DNA of 12,604 nt from Bolinopsis microptera (GCF_026151205.1 NW_026971968.1:1-12604); one strand, 5' to 3'; shown: positions 1 through 9,879, counted from the first letter of the stretch. Translations and numbers: made by a program. Notes: generated by a model not told the origin, from the letters alone.

Positions 1-2
1 TT

Positions 3-389
3 AAACAGTTGGGCAATTTTCGCGCAAAACGCGGCATAGTGGAAGGAGTAATGAGCTCTTTGAAGAGTACTCTAGCTGACATAAAACTGCTCTGCGATGA
101 CTGTCACTCTATTGCAATGAAACACAAACTCGACAATCTCACCATCGACAAGGTATTTATACAAATATTTCCAAAATTGTACTTCCCATCCCTCGTGAAC
201 TATATCCACTCTACTACTGGCAAATAGTGCTCCTAGTTGCTCTGATACGCAATCTCTCCGCAGGATGACAGTGTGGACAGTAGGATCACGAGCAGTTTGG
301 AGTGGTCACTAGAAGAAATGTCCGGAATCCTCGGGAAAATGTCTGGTTTAGTCAACTCTCTTCACTCTCGTCTGCAACCTAAGTCGTGA
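3..389 (+). CDS. 3' end of an unrecognised helical protein, two exons, 5' truncated by window edge
   Basis: The reading frame is open from the window edge, so the start codon lies upstream. The first visible exon runs to 152 and ends in a GACAAG|GTATTT donor. A 111-bp intron (153-263) ends in CTCTCCGCAG. The second exon (264-389) continues in the same phase for 41 codons to a TGA at 387-389. About 91 residues are visible. They are rich in Leu, Ser, Lys and Glu, with heptad-like spacing (SSLKSTLADIKLLCDDC, then LEEMSGILGKMSGLVNSLHS), which suggests a C-terminal helical or coiled-coil tail. A Cys-Asp-Asp-Cys pair in the first exon is the only metal-binding-like motif. I do not recognise the family. 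The splice phase and uninterrupted frame across the junction support a real gene. It lies upstream of NOP10 copy 1 on the same strand, 371 bp away. Confidence 0.62.
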
Positions 390-750
390 GATAGCTACAT
401 TAGCGAACACTGAATTGTGCTATCATGAGATATGTACCTGTTTTATGTGAAATGGAAAAGATGATACGGTTAAGCATAAGGAACCCGTCCGGCAAAATGG
501 GTCGAATTTCCGGTGATGATGATAATGATTTTAGATAATTGAAGCCCGTATCTATTTGAATGGTAATTGAATGTTTAAGGCAAATTGGTCGTTTATTTTT
601 TGCATATTGTACGTTTTACAAGCTTAGACTTTTATTTCGTGAATCCCGTCACAGTGGAAATTCATACAACTATGTGTCAAGAAATGAAATCCCTAAATAT
701 ATTTTTGAGTCGATTGAACTATTCAAAATTATTTCGAACTGATCTTTTCA
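390..750. other. Intergenic/5'-UTR region upstream of NOP10 copy 1
   Basis: No further coding sequence is visible. A TGAATG|GTAATT donor-like site at 562/563 could pair with the acceptor at 758-759 to give a roughly 197-bp 5'-UTR intron for NOP10. The TGATGATGATAATGA stretch near 514-529 resembles box C but has no properly spaced box D. The short open frames here are AT-rich noise. Confidence 0.35.
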
Positions 751-956
751 CCATTTTAGCATGTATCTGCAGTATTATCTAAACGAAGAGGGTAAGAGGG
801 TGTACACTCTGAAGAAGTTAGCTCCCTCCGGAAAACCGACCTTGTCCGCTCACCCAGCCAGATTCAGCCCTGATGACAAATACTCTAAACACAGGATCCT
901 GACCAAGCAGAGGTTCGGAATACTTCTCACCCAGCAGCCTGCCCCTAAATACTGAA
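751..956 (+). repeat. Direct repeat copy 1: NOP10 exon with its splice acceptor (206 bp)
   Basis: This block is identical base for base to 4959-5164. Identity starts at CCATTTTAGC and stops one base after the TGA stop. The preceding bases (A against C) and following bases (C against A) differ at once, and I see no similarity further out. The repeat is therefore exactly acceptor plus coding exon plus one base. Confidence 0.93.
761..955 (+). CDS. NOP10: H/ACA ribonucleoprotein subunit NOP10, copy 1
   Basis: This 64-residue open frame matches the known length of eukaryotic NOP10. It carries the signature blocks [32 protein letters not shown] and the TQQP tail. NOP10 is a core protein of H/ACA snoRNPs, with dyskerin, NHP2 and GAR1. 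These guide pseudouridylation of rRNA and snRNA in the nucleolus and Cajal bodies, and in animals also act in telomerase RNP. The coding sequence has no intron. A splice acceptor (CCATTTTAG at 751-759) sits one base before the ATG, so the 5' UTR is spliced. AATAAA at 1371-1376 is the nearest canonical polyadenylation signal, about 415 bp downstream. The copy at 4969-5163 is identical at every codon including silent sites. Which copy is transcribed cannot be told from sequence; this one has the better candidate 5'-UTR donor (562/563). Confidence 0.95.
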   Translation: MYLQYYLNEEGKRVYTLKKLAPSGKPTLSAHPARFSPDDKYSKHRILTKQRFGILLTQQPAPKY

Positions 957-1615
957 CACACTATTCATATCATCTTTAACAGGAGGTGAAGCCTAGCTAG
1001 CTACTGGTCCTTACAGTCTTTACTTAATGGGGCCATGACCAGACCAAGCGATTAGCATTCTTGAGGTTTGTATTTCGAATGATTGATTAATTTTGTGCGG
1101 AATTAACTAATTCAAATGCGATATTCCAGCAGTTTTGTTAAATTTTATATAAAGTTTAGTTAACTTATTCCTTGTTGTAAAACTTTTCTGTTCTTGCAAT
1201 GTGAAACAATTTCAGATGTCATCTGTCGGGAAGATGAAGGTTCTAGATACAAGCTAGAAGTTGTTACCACTCATGATGGATAACTATTTTAAAATATACA
1301 GGTTAGTGGCTAGTGCATTATGTTACTCGAAATTGTGCTCAATAATTTCATATCCGTACTTTTTTCTTTGAATAAATCATTGTTATATTGAACCATAAAT
1401 GTTGCAAATTATTCACATTAAGTGCTACTATACATCAAAAGAATTTCTCGAAAATTTTCATCAACAAGATTACATAGTGTCAAAAAGTAAAAAATGTCTA
1501 CAATCTATCCAGGGTGTCAATTAAAATCATATTGTGATCATAATAAGGCTGAATCGACTGCAGTTCGGAAACCAATAGGTATCTTCTCTAAAATCATCCT
1601 CAGAATTATCAACAG
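957..1615. other. Gene-free stretch between NOP10 copy 1 and the phospholipase-like gene
   Basis: AT-rich sequence with no supported coding exon, RNA gene or repeat. It would include any NOP10 copy 1 3' UTR and the sequence beyond the phospholipase poly(A) signal. Confidence 0.5.
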
Positions 1616-1621
1616 TTTATT
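1616..1621 (-). terminator. Poly(A) signal AATAAA for the phospholipase-like gene
   Basis: TTTATT on the plus strand reads AATAAA on the minus strand, about 40 bp past the TAG stop at 1661-1663. It is the only canonical poly(A) hexamer placed tightly behind a gene in this window. Confidence 0.6.
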
Positions 1622-1660
1622 GAGCGGGAATTAGGGATTAAGTGTGCTCTGTGATTGTGA

Positions 1661-3201
1661 CTATTGTTGGACAGTATCCCCGGTATCCTCCGCTGTCACA
1701 CGTGGTGGACGAATCACGGAGTTTCTGGGATTGTATTTTTTGACCATACCAACAGTGGTCCCTCCCCACCAGTTGTCATATGTAGAGGCACACGAGAGAT
1801 CGTCGAAATTACACCGTCTGAGAAGTCTTCCATCGTCAGCTACCCTGAAAAGTGGGTAATTGTTCGCCATCCTGGTATCTGGTTCTGGAACTTGGTTCAG
1901 AATTGCCCCGTAGTCACCTTCGTAAGCTTGGTCTCCAAACGCTGTGAATATTTGAGCCACGACGTCCTGCAGAACTTTAACTACTTTCTCTCGGTGTCCA
2001 CTGTTGAATGTGTCGTAGAATCGTTTCTGGCCCCAGCACGTCCAGCGATCGTTCAGCTTGTTCATGACGTTCAAGCCAAATTTGTCGTCCTCAGCGAAAT
2101 TGTAATATCCCAGTTTGTAACCGTTAAAACCACCAACGTCTGATCTTAGTTTTTTAACTGGAACTCTGGCGGAAGGTAAAGTTTATAAGAAAGAAAACTC
2201 ACTTCTAGAAATCATCGAATGGATCAGTTTTTATAAAAAGTAAATTTAGGATCAGATATCTACATTCTACAAATACCTTATGTGGCCAGCAGTAAAGCTT
2301 TGCTCGAGATAGTTACAAGAATATGCTGACATTGAGTACGCTTCCTCCAACATTGCGAATCCTAATTCAATTTTGCCACTTCCAGGTGTTCTGTAGACAA
2401 TTCCTGCTTCTTTTGCCCTAGCAAGTGCTAATTCGTGGCCAATTCTCCATACTTCCAGACTATAGGGTTGATAGTGGTCAAAGTTATGCCGCCCCATTTT
2501 AAGAACCTTTCCATCTTTTTTCCCCCATTTCCCTCCGAGAATCGCATCGTACTGTTTCGTGAACCATAAACCGTGTCTCTTGTACATATCAGAGGGCTCG
2601 TTATATGTCAAATCATCATCCAGAACCGTTGGAATGGATGGGTCCCCAATTTCATTTCCTAGTACCGACTCCACTGAATTCCTCTCAATTCTCATTAACG
2701 CCATCAGTTGGTCGACCTGGGGCTGAAGCACATCTGGGTCCTGTAGAGCTAAATCATTGAAAGCTCTGATAAACTTATCAGCAGGATTACCTGCAGGGTC
2801 ACAGATAGAATCTTCTATTCCATAGAAGTTGCCAGCCAAGGTCAAAATATCGTTGAAAGATAGTCTTACTCCGTTAGGTAGACGAAGTTTAGGGGTCCTG
2901 TCGTAAATATTCAGGTCAGCTATGATGTTTTCAAGGGGCTCAGTGCTGCCTAATTCAGGTAGTGGCGGGATTATTTCCAGGTCTTTTCTCGTGCTGAACA
3001 CAGGCACTTCTGCTGACCTAACGTTAACATATTGGTCGTTGTAGACTTTGGCGTTTGAGGTGGACTGCCCTTCTTTTTCACTTCTTAGAGGGATTTTAAT
3101 CGTTGAACTAGGATCGATGTTCTGCCCAATTCTCTTTCTAGATAGTTTACAATATCTTTCAGTCTCGCATACGGAATAACTTGGTTATCCAACTCGTGCA
3201 T
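1661..3201 (-). CDS. Phospholipase C-like protein of the bacterial/fungal zinc metallophospholipase family (two exons plus unresolved 5' end)
   Basis: The main exon is open from about 3180 to 2277. It contains NGVRLSFNDILTLAGNFYG (about 2880-2817), RHNFDHYQPYSLEVWRIGHELALARA (first part at 2465-2488) and, at its end, SFTAGHIR. The donor AAG|GTATTT at 2277/2276 and acceptor CCGCCAG at 2166 bound a 111-bp intron. The second exon (2165-1661) gives AEDDKFGLNV, then NDRW.CWGQKRFYDT, and stops at TAG. From memory this motif order (SFGDLVALAGDYYG, DH....GH..AL, FSAGH.R, DE.N..GLNV.N..GD.W) is that of the zinc phospholipase C family of Pseudomonas, Legionella and fungi, which cleave phosphatidylcholine-type lipids. 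His/Asp residues in these motifs are the likely metal ligands, by inference. No signal peptide or membrane segment is visible. The main frame has no early ATG. The only plausible ATG (3201) is in another frame, which stops at 3085-3087. Family assignment is tentative; exon structure is solid. Confidence 0.6.
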
Positions 3202-3894
3202 TATTTCTCTGTAGTATAATAGTTAATTAACGATGATTAGATGCAGATCGTTGCAAAATTCATCTTGTAGCGTATCTACTTGTAAACCTATCAATTACTC
3301 AATTAAGGATTATTTAAACTGACAAGCTATGTTTTACAATGTACATCAAATCTTTTATAAACATTGAACGAGCAAAAGTAACTATTATCTAAGTTATGAA
3401 AAGAAACGGACAATACAGCAGTGATGGCTAACGCTTGTGTCATATTTGCATACACAGGTGGTGTGTAATTCGAGGAGGCCCTTAAACGCGTGATTCCTAA
3501 AGCGCGTGATGTTGGAATAGTCGGAAGTCAAAAGTCGAGTAGAACGGTACGATAATCACATGTCTTGTATATTTCGTAAACGATTTAAATTCAATCAAGA
3601 TGTATATTCGAACACCAATGTATTAAATGGTATTAAATGATTTTGTTACGATATAATAATATTGCTAAATTACAAATTACCAAACAAATCACATTGAAGA
3701 TTTAAATTTATCGGGTTTTTTATTGCGCAGTGTATATCAGGTTCCGTAAACCACCGTTACAAACTGTGATTAAAAATAAAAGTTGCTGAAGAAGCTGATA
3801 CGGTATTTGTATTGAGATCAAAAACAGAACAGTACACATAGAAAATGCCCTGTAATGTTTTATAATATAACGGTAGTCGTGTAACCTGATGCCA

Positions 3895-3928
3895 ACATTT
3901 TCGTGATGCATACATTTTCGTGATGCAT
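3895..3928. repeat. 17-bp tandem repeat, two copies
   Basis: ACATTTTCGTGATGCAT occurs twice back to back without mismatch, with a few bases of a third copy (ACATTT) following. Nothing around it suggests a function. Confidence 0.85.
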
Positions 3929-4304
3929 ACATTTAAATATTCAAGAAAATTCGTATGATTGTGTGCCTCATAAGATATTTAACGATGATCTAACCATGAG
4001 CCATGATTGAACAATGAACATTGACACTCAAAATGAACTTGATTCGTTTTAACCAGTATACATTATATAAATGACCAATGACCTAACAGCAATATATCCC
4101 AGGAGCTGAGATGTTTGTATAACTAAGAACTGCAGAATGAAGAACAGTTTCCAAATGGCTGCTATCAACCATAAGATATCTCTGCAAATAGAACCTCCAC
4201 AACCTCCATCGTGTATGATCCCTATGATCACTGAACTGTGAAATGGTGAGCTAACTATGGCCAGATTAGAGATTGTTCACAATTCACATGTTACTAAATC
4301 ACTT

Positions 4305-4455
4305 GAGGGGAGGGAGGAGGTTTCTAAATAATTACGCTTATGTAATTTTAACATAATAGAAATGTGTAAAACTGATTACGGAGGGGGGAAAGGCCGAGGG
4401 GGGTTTAAAAATTGACCAAAAATTAATTACGCAATACATAATTTACACGACCCCT
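4305..4455. repeat. Pair of related G-rich / AATTACGC motifs, probable degraded MITE remnants
   Basis: A G-rich run (GAGGGGAGGGAGGAGG) followed by AATTACGC at 4305-4338 is echoed at 4395-4432 by GAGGGGGG then AATTACGC. The second ends in ACGACCCC. The G-rich start and C-rich end look like decayed terminal inverted repeats of a small element. No target duplication is visible. Confidence 0.3.
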
Positions 4456-4958
4456 AAACATCATTTTGATTTTGATATTTTAAAATATACGGTGTAAATC
4501 GCGATGACAATGGACTGCAATGAACTGAGAGCAAACAAACGTAAATGATAGCAGCAAAATCAGATTTTGATATTATAAAACTATGGCTCGAATGAATGAT
4601 GACTATTATGTAATATGTACACACTTTTTATATGTAATTAGTTGATATAATTATAAACTACTTTTCCTTCCTATTTCCTAAACCCTGTTTACTGCATGTC
4701 ATATTGTATCATAATCTTGTGTCACATTTGATTAAAAATAACCTCAATATTGTTATCTGGCAATTGTTTGTTCTTCATTTTGAGAAAAGTTCAGGGGGAA
4801 AGATTGTGATTTCTGTTAAACATTTTTTTAAAATTCATTGGTTGCATTATTATGATTTAAGAGTTATCTGCTTTCTGTAGTGAAGATTCATTGAATTAAA
4901 TGCTTAAATGCAATAATATAATAAGGATTAAATACTGTTTGTTATATCATTCCTTCCC

Positions 4959-5164
4959 CCATTTTAGCATGTATCTGCAGTATTATCTAAACGAAGAGGG
5001 TAAGAGGGTGTACACTCTGAAGAAGTTAGCTCCCTCCGGAAAACCGACCTTGTCCGCTCACCCAGCCAGATTCAGCCCTGATGACAAATACTCTAAACAC
5101 AGGATCCTGACCAAGCAGAGGTTCGGAATACTTCTCACCCAGCAGCCTGCCCCTAAATACTGAA
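4959..5164 (+). repeat. Direct repeat copy 2: NOP10 exon with its splice acceptor (206 bp)
   Basis: Identical to 751-956, same orientation, 4208 bp apart start to start. Upstream and downstream flanks are unrelated to those of copy 1. Confidence 0.93.
4969..5163 (+). CDS. NOP10: H/ACA ribonucleoprotein subunit NOP10, copy 2
   Basis: The same 64-codon frame as copy 1, with no nucleotide difference. The acceptor CCATTTTAG ends one base before the ATG, and a C-rich tract (TTCCTTCCCCC) sits just upstream, making the polypyrimidine tract better than in copy 1. The open frame extends further upstream (from about 4900), but that part crosses the acceptor and has no NOP10 similarity, so I place the start at 4969, where family members begin. 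Downstream, the nearest poly(A)-like hexamer is ATTAAA near 5392. It lies 510 bp before RPL18 on the same strand. It could be the original 3' end of a single NOP10 gene that was split by a 4-kb insertion, or a true second gene. Confidence 0.93.
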   Translation: MYLQYYLNEEGKRVYTLKKLAPSGKPTLSAHPARFSPDDKYSKHRILTKQRFGILLTQQPAPKY

Positions 5165-5451
5165 AAGCGCTCCACCAGGGATGTTTAATCCTTTTTATCG
5201 GGTTGTACTGTAAACAGAGTCAGGAATGGATCGCGCCGAACATTTTCGGCTGCCTAAATTTTACAACCGAAACTGACTGTATGTAACAGATGAAACGAAC
5301 GTTGAATTTTACTTTTTTTCAAGCTTTGTTATTATTTGGTGGCTTTCATGATTCTTTAGTCGCCTGGATAGCATTTCAATTTTCTTACATCATTAAATAT
5401 ATTTAATTTATTATTTTAACTGATCTTATTCTTGTGTTTTAATTGAGGTCG
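5165..5451 (+). promoter_or_regulatory. NOP10 copy 2 3' flank and likely RPL18 promoter / first non-coding exon
   Basis: No coding sequence is visible. The end of the stretch has a pyrimidine-rich run (ATCTTATTCTTGTG, about 5424-5437) that could be a terminal-oligopyrimidine start, as usual for ribosomal protein mRNAs. Shortly after comes a strong donor (GGTCG|GTAAGAAA at 5451/5452). The assignment of transcription start is inference. Confidence 0.35.
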
Positions 5452-5667
5452 GTAAGAAATATCAATGTATATCTTCACCAACTACCAATCAAATTTGTCA
5501 ATCGGTGCCACGTGTCTAAACAAGTATGGACCAGCTACCACTATCTATATCAAGTCTGTATGATGTGATCTTGATCAGTTCTGCTCCACAATTATCTACT
5601 GTTTACACATCAAATTTGTTAATTCGAAATTATCTTTTAATTATTCTCACTATCTTCCTCCCAATAG
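5452..5667 (+). other. Putative 5'-UTR intron of RPL18
   Basis: GTAAGA at 5452 and the pyrimidine-rich acceptor TCTTCCTCCCAATAG ending at 5667 would define a 216-bp intron. It would end 6 bp before the RPL18 ATG. The acceptor is strong. The donor match is good, but use of this donor rather than a trans-spliced leader is unproven. Confidence 0.5.
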
Positions 5668-5673
5668 CTCAAT

Positions 5674-6687
5674 ATGGGTATCGATATAAACCATAAAAAG
5701 GACCGGAAGGTACACCGGAAGGAGCCAGTCTCCCAGAACGTGTATCTCCGTCTTCTGGTTAAGTTATACCGCTTCCTCTCCAGGAGAACTGCCGCCAAGT
5801 TCAACCAGGTATGTTTACAAGCCATCTTAGTGAAGAGGGGGGGAGGGGGGGGGGGGGTTATTAGTTATTATTCATAGAGGTTATTTGTTTGGAAGCGGGA
5901 TCCTCTAATAAAATAATTCCTTTTTCATTATTCGCTAATTCATCAAACCCTCGTTCAGGTTATCTTGAGAAGACTTTTTATGTCTCGACAAAACAGACCT
6001 GCCATCTCTCTCGCTAGAATCACCCGACAGATGAAGTGTCGAGGAAGAGAAGGTATTTCCTTACACTCATAGATGTTCGATATGTCTATTTAAATAAGAT
6101 TAGTTGTATATTGTGCTTTCTTGACGCGATAGCTCCGTGCGTTGAATAACGTCCGTTAAAAAGGAATAATAATCTAACGTTTTGTTAAACCTCTAGGAAA
6201 GACTGTAGTTGTGGTCGGTACCATCACTGACGATAAGAGGGTATTTGACATTCCTCAAGGTCTGAAGGTCTGTGCTCTCCGCCTCTCAGAGGGAGCTCGC
6301 TCAAGGTACGTTTGGTAACTTTCAGACCATATAATGGTGTTTCATTCCTCTGAGATTCTGTCTTTGTGATTGTTACTACTAACAGCACAGATCGCTGATT
6401 TATCTATTATAAAATGACACAATGTAATCAATGTAATTTTAACATAAACCGTCTCTAGGATTGTGAAGAATGGAGGATCTATAATAACTTTCGAGCAGCT
6501 GGCCGTGGAGGCACCTCTCGGTCAGAACACCATCATCATGCAGGGTCGCAGAACCAGACGTGAAGCTAACAGGCATTTCGGAGCACCAGGTCTGCCCAAA
6601 ACTCATGCCAAACCATTTGTGAGGCTTAGGAGCAGGAACCACGAGATGGCAAGAGGCAAGAGGAAGAGCAGAGGATACAAAGCATAA
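5674..6687 (+). CDS. RPL18: 60S ribosomal protein L18 (eL18), four coding exons
   Basis: Coding exons are 5674-5808, 5959-6052, 6197-6305 and 6459-6687. They join in frame to exactly 188 codons, the same length as human RPL18. Donors are GTATGT, GTATTT and GTACGT; acceptors end TTCAG, CTCTAG and CTCTAG. Family landmarks are MGIDI..KKDRKV.RKEP near the N-terminus, [49 protein letters not shown], the RHFGAPG block, and the basic C-terminus ending RKSRGYKA. eL18 is a structural protein of the large cytosolic ribosomal subunit, also imported to the nucleolus for assembly. The ATG is chosen because it begins the conserved MGIDI start and follows a splice acceptor by 6 bp. Ubiquitin-L40 follows 236 bp downstream on the same strand, with no canonical AATAAA between them. 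The gene appears intact. Confidence 0.98.
5837..5857 (+). repeat. Poly-G run in RPL18 intron 1
   Basis: Seven Gs, one A, then thirteen Gs, about 28 bp inside intron 1. The run could form a G-quadruplex in DNA or in the pre-mRNA. Homopolymer length is also prone to sequencing error. Confidence 0.85.
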
Positions 6688-7805
<1,118 letters not shown>

Positions 7806-7949
7806 ATTCTGTATTGTTTTAATTTTTATCCAAAATTATCGTTTTATTGCTCCAACATCCAAAATATAATACAAATTTACTAGCTCAGTAAACCTGTTTA
7901 TGCAGCTGTCTTCTTGTAAATAATTGGTGAGATGAGAATCTGATCATTC
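7806..7949 (+). other. 3' flank of ubiquitin-L40, before the satellite array
   Basis: This AT-rich 144 bp is the likely 3' UTR. No AATAAA is present, so poly(A) addition would use a variant signal or lie inside the satellite. Confidence 0.4.
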
Positions 7950-8380
7950 ACACTACTATTCTTGCGGGTAAAATAATTAGTAAAAACTATAAATTTCGGT
8001 CCTGGAAATTTCATCTTCAAAAACTGAAAATGAGAGAGATTAGGACAATATGATTTTGCAATTTTATTCGGGATTTTGACTCCCAGTACCTCAATTTGGT
8101 TTCATATCATCATCAATTAACTGACTAATTGGTTTCAGGGCAAAAAGTTCGGCCAATCTGTCAAATTTGTGTTCAGAAAATTTCATATTTGAAAATGGGA
8201 CAGACTTTTGAAAATACAACTTTTCGTTTTGTTAAGCTTTCTGCTGTGCGCTTCTTCCGGCCGAAATCAAACTTTCAGCACCCCAATCGTGTCATATGCC
8301 ATCTATAGTTGACTTACTAATTGGTTGCAGGTGAAATAATCAGTAAAAACTGTAAAATTTCGGTCCTGGAAATTTCATCT

Positions 8381-8512
8381 GACTGTCGACCCCTGGAGAT
8401 GTTCTCCTTCTACAATGGAACTTGATAAACTGAAAGACCTTATAGTTCCCCAACTGGGAAATCTCGCTAACGAAGAACTTAGAAAGGTGCAGAATACATT
8501 GGAGAACCTTCT
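8381..8512 (+). other. 132-bp foreign segment replacing 106 bp of a satellite unit; holds a 33-codon open frame
   Basis: All other units read on from GGAAATTTCATCT into TTCAAAAACTGAAAATGG. Here the sequence switches to GACTGTCGACCCCTGG and returns to the satellite at CTGACTAATTGG. The segment has higher GC and codon-like composition. An ATG at 8415 opens a 33-residue frame, starting MELDKLKDLIVPQLG and containing LANEELRKVQ, which ends at a TGA formed by the satellite itself (8514-8516). The peptide is Leu-rich and helix-like, suggesting a captured piece of a gene or retroelement. I do not recognise its source. Confidence 0.7.
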
Positions 8513-9003
8513 CTGACTAATTGGTTTTTGGGCAAAAACTTCATCCAATCTGTCAAATTTGTGTTCAGAAAATTTCATATTTGAAAATGGGACAGACTTT
8601 TGAAAATACAACTTTTCGTTTTGTTAAGCTTTCTGCTGTGCGCTTCTTCCGGCCGAATTCAAACTTTCAGCACCCCAATCGTGTCATATGCCATCTATAG
8701 TTGACTTACTAATTGGTTGCAGGTGAAATAATCAGTAAAAACTGTAAAATTTCGGTCCTGGAAATTTCATCTTCAAAAACTGAAAATGGGACAGAGATTG
8801 GGACAATATGATTTTGCAATTTTATTCGGGATTTTGACTCCCAGTACCTCAATTTGGTTTCATACCATCATCAATTAACTGACTAATTGGTTTCTGGGCA
8901 AAAACTTCATCCAATCTGTCAAATTTGTGTTCAGAAAATTTCATATTTGAAAATGGGACAGACTTTTGAAAATACAACTTTTCGTTTTGTTAAGCTTTCT
9001 GCT

Positions 9004-9011
9004 GTGCGCTT
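9004..9011. repeat. Left 8-bp target-site duplication (GTGCGCTT)
   Basis: GTGCGCTT immediately precedes the G7 end of the element and recurs right after its C7 end. Uninterrupted satellite units read CTGTGCGCTTCTTCCGGCC, giving the exact empty site with one copy. Confidence 0.95.
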
Positions 9012-9134
9012 GGGGGGGTACCAATGGCATAAATGGCATAATGGAGAATTGGCCAAACAAAATTTCCATTTATGCCATGAAATTTCTATGCCATTTGATG
9101 AATTTTATGCCATTTGTCTCCATTCTATGCCATT
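9012..9134 (+). repeat. Left terminal core of the outer element (TATGCCAT-rich, imperfectly palindromic)
   Basis: From GGCATAAATGGCATAATGGAGAATTGG onward this copy matches 11818-11930 in the same orientation. It contains several TATGCCAT motifs in one direction and ATGGCATA in the other, so it is also partly self-complementary. It has the outer G7TACC end but lacks the opposite GGTACCCCCCC end, breaking off at 9134 into unrelated DNA. Confidence 0.88.
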
Positions 9135-9879
9135 CGAAATATGAAATTTTAAAACTTTGAACTGAGAATTTAATTTAACGAATTGTCTGCACCCCACTAG
9201 TACTGTCCACCTTTATCTCTATTTATTGTACAACAACATCTATTTTCACCCATTAAATTCCTCAAAATATCCCTAGCAATGGGCATTATTGATTATAATT
9301 ACGTTCAATGTATATCAATATGATATGATGATTTGGTTGATTGTGGACAAGTGACCGGGCAGTATGGCATAGTACACGCTACACACCGTATAACAGAGAG
9401 GACAGTCGACTGAATGCTCCCAGTCAATCGGATATCCAAATTAACAGTGGAAAACTGTAACATTACCAACTCGATTAAAATATTATTTGTTAATGATGTG
9501 TACAGATGTATCGTGTCGGGACCGTGTTCATGTAGAATGTTTTGAAATTTAAACATTTTCACAAGATTGATAATGATCTGTGTTTCGAATGGGTAGCCTC
9601 TTAAAAGTAATATTCATTGATATCTCGATGAACCTGTATATTAGTATTACATAACAGTTCACCAAATGACCTGAAATACTTGCTTCCTATTATACAAAAT
9701 TATGATGACATAATATATTGCTTAAATATCTTCATATTCACTGCTGCATGGCAACATAGCACTCCTTAATTATTTTTCTATAATAACGTTAATCTAGTAT
9801 AATCATTGTAGGATTTTGAACATCTCACAATTTGGGCTGTAGGACTGTAGAGCGGGGGACTGTATGGCGTACTTGGTCA
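9135..9879. other. Unidentified interior DNA of the outer element, left of the MULE
   Basis: No supported gene. A minus-strand open frame of 85 codons (9305-9562) has no recognisable domain and starts at no special signal. The last 40 bases (about 9841-9879) carry GGACTGTAGAGCGGG and ACTTGGTC, which recur just inside the left MULE arm near 10087-10109, hinting at an extra or rearranged terminal subrepeat. Confidence 0.45.

Larger units (their letters stand above)
3202..4958. other. Long gene-free region, AT-rich
   Basis: I see no supported gene on either strand across about 1.75 kb. The two open frames here (60-70 codons) have low-complexity, AT-driven composition and no flanking splice sites. 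The part nearest 3202 presumably holds the promoter of the minus-strand phospholipase-like gene. A relatively GC-rich patch at about 3450-3550 (with GCGTGAT occurring twice) is a candidate regulatory region. It also holds the short repeats annotated separately. Confidence 0.45.
7950..9011. repeat. Satellite array, left part: 366-bp unit made of two half-monomers (192 + 174 bp)
   Basis: The phrase TGACTAATTGGTTTC/T recurs at 8122, 8514 and 8880. The last spacing is exactly 366 bp. The first is 392 because one unit has a 132-for-106-bp replacement. Each unit contains a second, diverged phrase ACTAATTGGTTGCAGG 192 bp after the first (8708), and the next unit starts 174 bp later. Both halves share CTAATTGGTT, AAATTTCAT and GAAAATGGGACAGA at equivalent places, so the unit is a dimer of an older monomer of about 183 bp. 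The array begins at a half-monomer boundary (about 7950), only 145 bp after the ubiquitin-L40 stop. Units are nearly identical. Confidence 0.93.

Noticed and set aside
490-750. TGATGATGATAATGA as a box C of a snoRNA
   Set aside because: The only CTGA lies over 200 bp away and no flanking stem is seen.
1664-2143. 159-codon plus-strand open frame
   Set aside because: It is antisense to exon 2 of the phospholipase-like gene, which has family motifs, a phase-matched intron and a poly(A) signal on the minus strand.
8375-8611. Open frames in the satellite (8375-8611 minus; 8887-9160 plus; 11842-12027 plus)
   Set aside because: They run through satellite and transposon ends, cross the insertion boundary and are not kept in all units. 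They are chance frames.
9305-9562. 85-codon minus-strand frame as a gene
   Set aside because: No recognisable domain, no splice or poly(A) signals, and it lies in transposon interior.
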